Source: Pegea sp. RAD2-039 (lineage: Eukaryota; Chordata; Thaliacea; Salpida; Salpidae). From it: 64,000 nt of DNA. This document shows, in pieces, positions 1-11,900 of this stretch; the stretch's first letter is position 1, and the number at the start of each line of letters is the position of its first letter. The notes beneath the pieces were generated by a model. It had not been told where the DNA came from, ran no database searches, and saw only the letters and a list, made by a program, of their open reading frames with translations. Position numbers and translations under genes: made by a program. Location: NCBI GenBank assembly GCA_034620365.1, contig JAQGEQ010000079.1, forward strand, positions 496,001-560,000, read 5' to 3'.

Positions 1-482
1 TTATCTCTCTATCAGTTATCCATAAAGATACGTCATGATGTCACTTGCTGACGTCATCACACAGTTATTTAAGCTGCAGTAATGATAAAAAGTCGATTAG
101 CAGATTGTCAGCGGTAGGCAGCAGCTTGGCTTCTTGCATTTGTTTCAAATTTTAGAGTAATTTTTCAGAGATTTGTGTTTAGTGAAGCGGAACTTATCCA
201 AATAAAAGTCAGTGAGACAGAACGAGGTTTTTGTGAAGTTGTTTGAAAGGACAAACTCGACACAAAAATCAACAAAAGAAGATTCTAAAAGTGATGTAAT
301 ATTCATGAGGCTCGCGTGTGTGCATAGCAATATGCACAAGTCTATTACGTCACATGCGTCAAAGAAGCAAACTTTCGTTTTTGTTTTAAAAAATTGCGTG
401 AACTACGCGAAAACGCGACTCATTTGTATCGTTTTGATCAGAACTTCTTGTTTATACAGGAAGTGATTTATTTGTTGATAAG
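1..482 (+). promoter_or_regulatory. 5' flank of the first gene, with a CRE-type palindrome
   Basis: This stretch lies upstream of the ATG at 483 and carries one perfect TGACGTCA at 49-56. No convincing coding exon is seen. Short open frames exist, but they have no recognisable content and no matching splice phases. A pyrimidine-rich stretch followed by an AG just before the ATG (about 455-466) could be a splice or trans-splice acceptor in the 5' untranslated region. Promoter function is inferred from position only. Confidence 0.35.
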
Positions 483-1954
483 ATGATGAATGAATCAGCT
501 GGAATCTGTGACGTCATCATCAAGGAAGCACGTCAGCCGAAGACGAGCAACAGGAAGTCGAATACGCGAAGGAAGTTGAAGATATCATTAGAGAAGTATA
601 AAGACATGAGCGAAGATGAAGACTCCGTGTTCTCTGATGTTCCTGAAGATGAAGATTTGAGTGAAATCGATGAAGATTGGTTGAACGCTGATATAGTGAG
701 TGCGCGACGACAAAAACCGGTAATGACGTCATCTGTTTGCAGGATTCCGACAGCAGTTGCATCTCAAGACTCGATGATCCATTGATGTCGCGATCCAAGG
801 AAAAAACTAATGGCAAAAAGAGCTTTGATGACGTCATCAGGTCGAATAGAGTAAAGAAGTCTAACGTCATCATCAAATCAAATGACGTCATCAAATCGAA
901 TTACATCAAGAAGACAGATGACGTCATCAAATCGAATGACTTTAAGAAGACAAATGACGTCATCAAATCGAATTACATCAAGAAGGCAGATGACGTCATC
1001 AAATCGAATGACTTTAAGAAGACAAATGACGTCATCAAATCGAATGACATCAAGAAAGCAGATGACGTCATCAAAAAAAGCAGCTTGAAGCTGGTGAATG
1101 AAGAAAGTGAAGACGATGAGACCCGAAATGTGGGAACAATCCTCTCAATGTGGGAGCAGAAAAGATCGGATGAGAAGAAAAATGTATGTGAGGTAGAACA
1201 ATTCGATTCTGGGACTATTGGCAGATTGAAAGGAGCTAAAAGTTTGTTTGAGAAGTTGTCTTGTGGTGTGTCTCAAACTCTTCCACGTTCATGGAAGTCT
1301 TCTAGACCTTCCATATTGACGTCATCTGATCGTTATAACGAAGATAAGATATTGAAACGATCTCAGGATGATGTTGAGATGACAAGAGGTTCTAAGATCA
1401 ATTCTAAGGATCAAAGAGCTCAAAACAGTCCTCATGATCACGAAGATGTAGTTATAAAAAGTCCTAAAGATCTCAAGGACCTGAAAACTTCCAGAGAAGA
1501 TTTGAAGATCAAAGAAGCTTTTAAGGATCATAAAGATACAGCTTTACAAAGTCCTCAAAATGCTGTTGGAGATTTTAAAGATCATTACAAGGACGCGAAG
1601 GTCCTAGAAACTTCTAAGTACGATAAATTTCATGAAACTCCAGATGCTTCTAAAGATCACAATAAAGATCTTAAAGTTACGAAGAAAACTTCCGAAAACT
1701 TCTCGAACTCAAAGCTTGAAGCTATTAAAAGATCTTCAACAGATTTCGAATCAGCAAACGGTCTCGAAGAACCCTCTTTGCCGGCACCTAGTGGTAGATC
1801 CTTATCTTCTAAGATCGAAAAGATAAATAGCTTTGAAAGACCAGAATCTTCTTGCAACTACAGCGGAAATTTTACTGATGAAGATCTTTCGGATGTATCC
1901 TCTCTTTCATCTGCTTCTACAGATGAAGAAGATCTCGATGATCTACTTCTCTGA
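483..1954 (+). CDS. Acidic, Lys/Ser-rich repeat protein, two exons, function unknown
   Basis: Two exons are read: 483-695 (71 codons) and 743-1954. The intron between them is 47 bp (GTGAGT donor, TTTGCAG acceptor) and the frame is kept, giving about 474 residues. The start begins Met-Met-Asn; a long acidic stretch (SEDEDSVFSDVPEDEDLSEI) follows. Next comes a tandem repeat of 12 residues of the type DDVIKSNYIKKT (see the repeat entry). The rest is rich in Lys, Asp and Ser and looks disordered. The tail is Ser/Asp-rich and ends DDLLL before the stop. An AATAAA at 2236-2241 fits a polyadenylation signal. I see no signal peptide, membrane segment or catalytic motif. It lies 1 kb upstream of supervillin on the same strand. 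It could be an alternative 5' half of supervillin, whose N-terminal half is also disordered in other animals, but the stop codon and poly(A) signal favour a separate gene. Confidence 0.6.
883..1076 (+). repeat. 36-bp coding tandem repeat with a CRE palindrome in every unit
   Basis: Perfect TGACGTCA palindromes start at 883, 919, 955, 991, 1027 and 1063, exactly 36 bp apart. Each unit encodes 12 residues with the core DDVIKSN or NDVIKSN, followed by Tyr-Ile or Asp-Phe/Ile and two lysines. Two unit types (Tyr-Ile and Asp-Phe) alternate at first, suggesting growth by a 72-bp step. A further palindrome at 829 and a degenerate one at 862 precede the array. Confidence 0.9.
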
Positions 1955-2988
1955 CGTCACAAATGCATGAGACTACACACAAGCTTTCAGCAAATTTTGT
2001 TCTTGTGCTTCATCAATAACGAGATGACGTCATGACCATCGTCGCCAATCGATAAAGTCGTCATGGCAACCATAAAAGTCTCTTCATTGTGAACGAATTA
2101 CGTGCACAAGTCGAAAACGCCATTAAGCGACTCCAAATTGCTCAGTGACGTCACTGTGATGACGTCACCATGTGTGTAAGCTAATACGTCATCAATTCTC
2201 GAGATTTCAGTTTCTTTTTTTAATTCATATTTTTCAATAAAACAAACTTTTACAAACAGCTAAAATCAATTGAGGTGAAAAATAAAGAAGGAATTACTTC
2301 GAGGTGAAAAATGTCGAGATCTTACTCTCAGGATCTGAAGATATTTCAATAAATTATGATGAAGATGTAGACAAGTTTTGAATTATTAAAAAGTAGATTA
2401 TGATGAAATTCTTAATTATTCATTAATTCCATTTATACTAGTTCAGAAGTAAAAGGGTTTCCGAATTATTTTTAACAATTTCTAATCAAATTTTCTTCAT
2501 AAAAACTTTACCTAAAAAGTTACATCAATTTGATAATTACTTCATGAGAGTTAGATGGTTTTCGCTGCCATAGTGATCAGTTTTTTTCTATTTCTCTTCA
2601 GTTCTACTCTTAACTATCGACTGCTTATTGTTCTAACAACCACAAACTGTAAAAAGTAAATAAGCTGTGAAAGAACTTTGTATAAAAACTGAAACAAAAT
2701 TTAGTGAGAAGCTTTATAAGTTTAGAGGTGCTTAAAACTCTTAAGAAACTAGAATTGTTGAAGACTATCTTCTTTTAATAATTAACTCTTGTTTTTTATT
2801 TGTTTTAAGCCTTTATTTATTATCTACTTGAGTTAGAAAGACAGATTACTTGTGAAGATTTATCAAAATCAGGTTTTAGTTTAGAAGTTATATTTCAAAG
2901 AAAACTAAAAATAAATTTTCTATTTTCATTCATTTGCATATTTTTCATAAAAAGTTGAAAATTGAATCTGTTGGAGTCTCAAAAAAGC
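1955..2988 (+). other. 3' untranslated region, then AT-rich spacer
   Basis: The first 280 bp carry four TGACGTCA palindromes (one spans the stop region at about 1952) and end at an AATAAA (2236-2241), so this is probably the 3' UTR of the first gene. From 2242 to 2988 the sequence is AT-rich. I see no gene in it. The supervillin start codon follows at 2989. Confidence 0.5.
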
Positions 2989-5900
2989 ATGCAAAAAAGT
3001 GAATCTCAAAAAGTAAGTGAATTGATAAAACTTTTTAAGAATTTCTTTAAAACTTAGTGATAAGGATTCGAATTATTATCTTAAGTTAACAAATGAATTA
3101 TTTATAACTTCTTAGAAGGTTTTACCGGAATCTTGTTTTACAGGCAAGAAACCCTCGTAAGTTGGTCAGGTCTGTGACCCAACCAATTTCATATGATGAT
3201 ATTAAAGCAGCTCAATCCAAAATCAATTTGAGGTTTGTTATCTTTCATTATTTGTTTGATAATTAAATAAATTCAAAAATAAATTTATAAGAACTTAATT
3301 TTAAATTAAAAATAAATGTTTATTGTAAAAACAAATTCTAGAATTTCTATTTCTCACCAAAAGCTAGATTTTTATTTTTGATTATAATTTCAATAAATTT
3401 GAAGTGATAAAATCAGCTTTAAATATTTGTTTCAACCATTTTATCAAATAAATGATTATAAAATAATATATAATTCGAGTTTTCTGAACAAATTAACTAC
3501 CTGGGTAAATATTTAGATAGTGGTAAACACGGGCAAATCTTCTGTTGAAATTTGGTTCCACCCCTAAACTGATTGTTTTAAGATTTCTCACAACTTTTAA
3601 ATATAATCTAATTTATTAAAATTTAGTTAATCTAATTATATTTTTCTGCTTTTTAATTTCATCATAAGTTAATTTTGTTTTCCGCAAGATATCTGTCTTC
3701 ATCTTTTGCTGAACTTTTTGAATTTTTAAAATATATAAACAAATATAATAATCTTGATGAAAATATATTAGTTTTGTTTGTTATTTAGATTTAAATTTGA
3801 AATTTATTAACTTGTTTAACCGACTGTTAATAACTCAACTCTCTTTCTACATTTGGCACTTATCATCTGTTAAATGTTTATATTTTGAAAAAAAGCAATA
3901 TTTCAAAACCTACTCAGGCTAAGTAGCGTTAAATGTGAAATCAAACAAAACCAGTTTTGTCTTTGAAACAGTTATGTTAGCAACAAGTTACTTTATTTTC
4001 ATTTATCAACAATTTACAAATTTATTTGGTAATTGGAATTCTCTACTTTTAGAAGGTTGTCGAAATAAATTTTTATAGAAAGTTCAATAACACTAATTTT
4101 TTATTTTGAGTTTTATAGTCTAAAAATAAATTGTATTTATTGGTGACGTTAAAAATAGTCGATACAAAAGTGCATCATAACATTGATAACAATCTGTTGT
4201 TTGTGTTTAGTAAATTAGATAGTAATTGCGCTTACGAGAAGATGCAATAAAATTTTCAGCATACTTTATTTGTTAAGAAAAATTTAAAATTTAAGTAAAG
4301 ACTTAAATTCAAAGATTTGTTTTATTAAGATAAAATTGTTTAAAAAACCTTAATAAAAATGGTTGTTAGTAAGTTAAACTCTTAAGTTATATTAAAAAAA
4401 TTTATTTGAACAATGTTAAACTTTGTATGTTTTTACTTGTATGAAAAACGTTTTATTTTACAAAATATTACTTTTAGTGAAATATTTATTTAGTAGCTAT
4501 TCAGTCTTATAAAAAAGCAAACAATTTTCAAACGTTTTATTCCATGATCGCTATGTTAATATCTAAAATTAATTATGTGTCCAATTAAACTATAGACGAT
4601 TCTTAAATAGGCAATATTTTTGTTGTTTAATGAAAAATGCAAAGAAACAAATTCTGAGCAAAAATTTTAAAAAGTATGGTGATTACTTTTAGATTTAGAA
4701 TTTTTAAAAAGCAGTCAAAAGTCAAAACGTCTTAGAGAAAGGTAGTTTATTAAGGGTGTATCACGTGACTGCTTATTACTGTTTATGTATGACTACTCAT
4801 AACACGCTAATGGAATCTGTTTAAGTAAAAACTTAATGACTACCATAAATTTATCATCAGCTAATTAAATGAAATATAAAAAGAAAAAAATTGCATTTTA
4901 AAAATTGTTACAAGTTAAAATGGAAAAAGCAAATTGCCGAAAATTCAGGTAAGCATTTTTAACGTTTATTTTTGTATTTTCAATTATAAACTAGATTATG
5001 TCGATAAAACTTGTAAAACATTACCTTACATAGTATATAGTTCTTATAAGATTTTTTTCGTCGCAGTTTTCCAGTTAAAAAAAAAGTATATTTGATAAAT
5101 TGTATAAAAAGTGATTTATAATATGTTTGGATAAGAATATCTATTATAAAAGTTCATTAAAATAAAGTTCTATTTTAAAATTGGAACTTTAAACCTTTTT
5201 ATGTTTATTTGAAGAAATATTTTGATTTTTTATTCCAATTATAGATTGAGATAATTTTAAAAATTCAAAACCACTTTTTATGTCAGTATATCTCTGGTAC
5301 TCACCAAAAATATTTGCCAAATATTTATAAATGTTTTAAACTTAAAAATTATTTCTATTTTAATTTTTTATTCGCTTTCAACAGGAATATTATTATCTGA
5401 AAACTTTTCTAAACGTCAGATAAAAATCGATTTCTCGCAAATTTCAATTGGTTTATACATTTCAAAAAAAAAAATTAAATTACTGCAATTAAATGTTTTT
5501 CGAAAAAACATTATATTTTAATTCTTTTATTTATAAAAACAATTAGTTTCATGTTTACAAGCAAAAAATAGAGAAAGTAGTTGGCTTTGAGCTTGAAGTT
5601 TGTGATGTTTTGAATTTGTTTTTCTCAACGCCGCAGCTTCTTTCTCCTTACCCCTTGAGAAATGCTTTATCACAAAAAACTATTGAAGCGAATCTTTTTT
5701 TGCACAAAGTTTAATGGTTCTTTTATTCGAATGATTACTTTGTTTACTTCTTCAAATACTTTTAATTGTGAAATTGTGAAATGTGAATTTAATTTACTTT
5801 TGAAATTTCTATATATAGATAGATTAACTTACTTGCATAATAATCTTCTTTTTTAGTTTAGTCAGATGTTATTTATATTCAGTTGTTGTGTTCTTCATAT

Positions 5901-8900
5901 CAACAAAACTGTCAACAAAAATTGTTGATGGATTCTGAAATGATTCTAGAGTAATTTGAAAACTAATCTGAAGTTGTTTATCTTGACATATAGTTGATTC
6001 ATTAAGTATTTTGAGTTGTAATATCCTAAATAATTATAGAATTTATAAACGTTTTTCATGAAGACCTTTTGTTGATACTTTAGATACGAAAAAATCTATT
6101 TTCTTCCTTTTATAAAAATGAAAAAAAAGTTTTTTAGTTAGTAGATAAGTTTTTTAGAAAGTAAATTTAACTTTCATAAATTACTGTTAATTTTAAAAAC
6201 ATCTGAAAAGTTCTATTTTATTTAAATGAAAAAGTTTAATTAGAAGAGCTTAAAAAAGCTGATAAAATTGTTTGGGGAATTTTCATTTAATTCTGTTTAG
6301 TAGCTCCAAATATATTTTTTTATATTTTTATTGAAGTAGAACTCAGAAAGGAATTATCTTTGAGTTTAATCTTGAAATTTTATGAGCCAAATTTTTATAG
6401 TAACTTATTAAACTTGAATAATTTGTCAGTTTATTTTGTAACCCAAAAAAGTTTTTTTTTACATAAATATTATGAAAAATTATTTCGAAATACTTAAAGT
6501 AAAATTTAAATCTATAAAATTGTTGAACTATTTCTTTATAAATATTTTTATTACATAATTTTTTTCATTGTGAATTTTAAGATTAAATTAGAGGATTTTC
6601 TTTAAAGAAAATTTCAGTAAATTTTTTCACTATAAATGTTTATTGTGATGAACAATCTGATTAATGTTACTTATTTTCAGTTGTATTTTTAGCTTTTCTC
6701 TTATTTTCTGTTTGTTTATATTTAGTTTGTTTTTGATTACCTGCCAAAATATTTTAGTCATTATATAAAATAGTCAACATCAAAATATTTGAACAAATAG
6801 ATTTTATTATAAAATTATAATCATAATAAGACTTTCTTTTAATCATTTTTCCAATAATTCCTAAATTATCTTATTTTTCAAAAATCAATAAATTGAAAAT
6901 TTCACTAAAACTTTGAAAATCAATCATTATGTAATCTTTATTAATATTGAAAATATATTTATGGATTTATTCTGTTTTTTTCATCCAATATTGAACTAAT
7001 AATAACATTTTCATGTAGTGATGGTGTAGCTCTTTCTTTTACTGAAAGAGTTTTGTTTTTTAACAATATCAATCAAGCTACAAGAAGCAACACTATTGGC
7101 AGACCCAAGAAAAAAACAGGTTTGTTAGAAAGTTGTCATTTTAGTAATTGATATTTTGTTTGAATTTTTCCATTTGTCAAGATTGAGATGAAGTAAGTAG
7201 AATTTGTTGATATTAAAAAGTATTTTTTTTTCATTCACTTCCTGAAGTGACGTCATCATTGCTGTAAATGTTTCATATTTTGTAGATACAAATTTGTTGA
7301 TTAAAAGAAGGTTAGAGGTTTTACAAGAGAAGTCATCTAAGAAAATAGATCGATTTGAAAAGGCAAGCTTGGAGTTTTTATTTACAAACTTATTACGTTA
7401 GATCTTTTATTTTAATTTTGAAATAAATTATTTTGTTTTCTACAAATATTTGTAAACAAGTCATCTATTTTCCACTTCCTTATATGGCTCTCAATTCAGT
7501 AGACGATTTTTACAACTTTGATGACGTCATCGTTAACACGCGACTTTATTAACTATCTTTATTCTAAATTATAGAAGTCACCTGACAACAAACCAATAAG
7601 CCGTCCCAGCCCAGTGGTCCATTCCAAATCAGTGGACCATTTTAAACCAGTGGACCATTTGAAACGAGTGGACCATTTGAAACCAGTGGACCATTTGAAA
7701 CGAGTGGACCATTTGAAACCAGTGGACCATTTGAAACCAGTGGACCATTTGAAACCAGTGGACCATTTGAAACGAGTGGACCATTTGAAACCAGCGGACC
7801 ATTTGAAACCAGTGGACCATTTGAAACCAGTGGACCATTTGAAACGAGTGGACCATTTTAAACCAGCGGACCATTTGAAACCAGTGGACCAGCTGTCTGA
7901 CCGCTCATCGAACAAAGTCGTTGATGAGGTCATGGCCTCTCGCAAGTGAGTTGAAACTATTTAGTGTCGTGTGATTGATGACGTCATTATGACGTAGTGA
8001 AAGCGGTGAAAAGATGAAGAACGCGAAGCTGATCGAGCTGGAAGGGAAGATATCAGTTCGAGAGAGGTTGTTGTTTGTAGTATTTGATCTTGATGATCTT
8101 TAAGATCTTCATCTTCAGGATGAAGATGTTAGAAAAGAGCAAAGAGGAAGAGTCATGGAGAAAGAGCAAGATCAAGATCGGGAGTAAGAAGAAGATTTCT
8201 TCAATTAACGAACGTCTTGGCAAGCTTCACGAGCATACCGACAAGGTGATGACGTCACACACGCGATGTCGTCTATGACGTAATTGATCGTTTAGAAGTC
8301 GGAAGCAAGTGGAGAAGTGGTTGCTACGACAACGAATCCTATCAAAGAGCGATTAAACGCGATGATGAATAACAGCGAGAAGTGGAAGATGAAGATGGGA
8401 AAGCAAAATGATGCCAAACAATTTACTGTCAAAAGCAAAATTGCTAAGAAAGGTTAATGGTGATGACGTCATCACTGATCGTGACGTCATGACTCTTCGT
8501 AGACTTGCCAACTGCGGCGGTATCACCTCTTGTACATCGTAAACTCCCTCTTACTCTTGACCAGCCAGCTGTGACGTTACGTGAAGTCAGTAGTGACGTC
8601 ACGAGTCTAGAAGGATTGTCGAAAGTGTCTCAATTGGCGCGGAAGGGATTACAGGAGAATGTGATCAAGGTCTCTCTCATCAAGATCTTCCGATCGGAGA
8701 TCAACTTCCGTTTGTTGACAGAAAACTGATTTTCGGATTCAAGAAATCCCGGATATTTGTGATGATAGTTTCGAGACCTTCTTTCAGCCCACCATCATCA
8801 ATAAATGTCCCGTATTCAAGGAAGATCTGGATGAAGATCACGATGAAGATCTCAAAGATGATTTCGTATATGAGAAGACAATTGAAGAACTCGTCAATGA

Positions 8901-11900
8901 TGACGTCAGCAACTCAACCAACCAATCAGCGTGAAGTAATTGAGATTATTTCAGGATCATAACTTACTTGTTGGATTGGGTAAATTGAAGTCACGTGGTT
9001 TGCCAACTCGTAAACGAAAGAAAGGAATTAATCCGCTTCGACAGCTAGCTGCGCGCGATGATATCAAAGTAAGTGTTGATGACGTCATGTTTGGTGGTGA
9101 TGACGTCATAACTTTTGTAGTCGAGCTACACGGAACATCGAACAAATATTAGTGAATTAGAGCAACAACGTCTTTCTGTTATCCATGGCAACACGCGTTT
9201 TACGTCAGCCGCGTTAGCAGGTCTCGCTCACAAAGCCGATTTATCAAAAGTTCGACTTCGTAGCAGTAAACAACCCAAGTTTACATCACGTGACGTCAAA
9301 CCATGGAAAGACTTGATGTTGCTTCGGTTTGTAGATGCTTGTCGCTAGATGATGATGTAACTTTGATGACGTAGGGTGAAAGGACGACGTCACGTGCAAA
9401 CGCGATTGATGGAACCAATCGCGTCATCGCTAAATAGTGGAGATGCTTTTCTTTTAATAACTCCAAATCATTTATTTGCTTGGTTGGGTACTTTTGCTAA
9501 TGTCATTGAAAAGGCTAAAGTTCAGGTTGGTTGCTAGGCAATAGTTGCTATGTGCTGGTTGCTATGTGTTGGTTGCTATGCAATAGTTGCTATGTGTTGG
9601 TTGCTAAGTGCTAGTTGCTAAGTGCTGGTTGCTATGTGCTGGTTGCTATATGCTGGTTGCTATGTGCTGGTTGCTATGTGCTGGTTGCTATGTGCTGGTT
9701 GCTATGTGCTGGTTGCTATATGCTGGTTGCTATATGCTGGTTGCTATATGCTGGTTGCTATATGCTGGTTGCTATATGCTGGTTGCTATATGCTGGTTGC
9801 TATATGTTGGTTGCTATATGCTGGTTGCTATATGCTGGTTGCTATATGTTGGTTGCTATATGCTGGTTGCTATATGCTGGTTGCTATATGCTGGTTGCTA
9901 TATGCTGGTTGCTATATGTTGGTTGCTATATGCTGGTTGCTATATGCTGGTTGCTATATGTTGGTTGCTATATGCTGGTTGCTATATGCTGGTTGCTATA
10001 TGTTGGTTGCTATATGTTGGTTGCTAGTAGCAACAGTTATTTCACGTAACTTCTCGACAACAGGAACTAGCAGATTACATCATTCACAAGGGCGACTTGG
10101 GATGTTCGGCAAAATCTGTTCAAATAATTGAAGAATCTTCAACGCGAAACAACGAGAAGTTTTGGGAGTTACTCGGAGGACGGTGAGTAGATCACGTGAC
10201 GTAAGGATTTGTATCTCGATCAGCTGATTACAGAGGTGAATATGCGACATCTGGCGGAGATGCTGATGATGAAGCTTTTGAGATTAGCGCTGAATCAACA
10301 ATCAAATCTTATGTTCTACAAGTAAGTCTTTACCAACTTCTCGCTGCTCCCTAGCAACCAGAGACCTTTTCTGTCGTCAGGATGAACAGCTTGTGCCGTT
10401 TGAAGTAGCGTGGGGGAAATTACCGAATATGAAACTGCTGAGTAGTGATCAAACTTTTGTATTTGATTTTGGTTCTGAAATGTACGTGTGGCAAGGCAAA
10501 GAAGTTAGTGACGTCACTACTATTGATGACGACATCACTAATCCACCAATGACGTCATCAGGTGCCGTTCGAACGACGACAATTGGCGGTAAAGTTGGCG
10601 AGAACTTTATGGGATAAAGGCTTCGATTACAGCGAAGCAGGTTTCTGTCCATTTGCTTCAGCACCTGAAACCACGACAAAGTTAAAAGGGCCGCGGCCCT
10701 CTTGGGCACTGTTTGCGCGCGTCAACGAGAATTTAGAAACGGCGCTGGTCCAGGAGAAGTTTGATGATTGGTCCAATATTCAGCGCGAAATCGGACTTCG
10801 AAATCAACAACAACAAGATGTCAGCAGAGAGCAAAAAGCGCGCGACGTAGCTACTAAACTCGCCATCAAACCCGACATGTGTGCGTATGACGTCACACTG
10901 ATGACGTCACAACCTTCTGTCCATCGTCTACTAACACTAGAAGGTGTGTAGTTGATGAGTAAACAATGATGACGTCATGATGTCGATGATAGGTCACGAT
11001 TTATGGCGTGGTGATGACGAAATAGTTGAAGTAGATGGTCGCGTGGTTCGTGTTGATGGTTCACAAGTCGAGTTATGGTTGGCAAGTAACAACCAATTAC
11101 AATCAACTATCATCAATCAACCTCAGATCTTCTACAAGTCAGTTTTCACCACTAGGGGGCGCCCATCTTCATCTTCATTTTCACAGATGTGAGACTTGTG
11201 TCGTTAGATGGCGCTATCATTTATCTGCTACCGGCAAATTTGATGCTAAAGCAGCGACTCGTACGTCATCGATGACGTCACACTTCGATAGTGATGAGTT
11301 ACGTCATCGTAAGGAAGGATTAGGTCGCGATAGAAGCGCTTTTTTCATCTGGAAGGGACAACAATCAAGTTTAAATGAGCAAGGTGTCTCTGCTCTTCTC
11401 ACGACACAACTCGAGAAAGCTTCCTCACCTCAGGTAATTCCCCATCTCGATCACTGACGTAATCACTGATGACGTCATCATAGGTGACAATGATTGAGGG
11501 TCAAGAGGTGCCCCTGTTTGCAAAGCTATTTCAAAACAGTTTAATCGTGATGGATGGAAAAAGAAATTCCAGAAGTGGTTTCTATGAATGGAAACTTCTG
11601 GTTGTCATAGCAACCACCCAACGTCACGGCTTCCTGTATCAGGTAGCTACTGATGACGTCATCACTTTTATGTAATACGTCATCGATAGGTTCCTTGTAA
11701 ATCGTCTTCGTTTCGATCAACTACGTCATTCCTTCTTTTCAACACTCGCGAAGGAGGAGCAGTCATCTGGAACGGATGTCGATCTCCGGAAGTTTGTCGA
11801 AAAATCGCCAACGACGTCGCGATACAAGTGAGTGATGACGTCACCAGCTAACTTGTTGCTGATTGGTTGTTGATGTTTAGATACAAACATCTCGACCCGG

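Noticed and set aside
483-1954. Firm assignment of the first gene as the supervillin N-terminus
   Set aside because: I see no sequence similarity to known supervillin N-termini, and a stop codon and AATAAA intervene. It is kept only as a question.
7559-7945. Open frames on the minus strand across the 18-bp repeat
   Set aside because: These are shadows of the supervillin coding repeat. An 18-bp period with no stop in one unit opens the frame throughout.
8940-9145. Minus-strand frames rich in Met-Thr-Ser within supervillin introns and exons
   Set aside because: TGACGTCA reads Met-Thr-Ser in one frame on both strands, so spurious frames start at the palindromes.
9608-10131. Three overlapping 139-169 residue plus-strand frames of Leu/Val/Cys-rich repeats
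   Set aside because: They are the three frames of the intronic 14-bp minisatellite. The supervillin exons on both sides join in phase without it.
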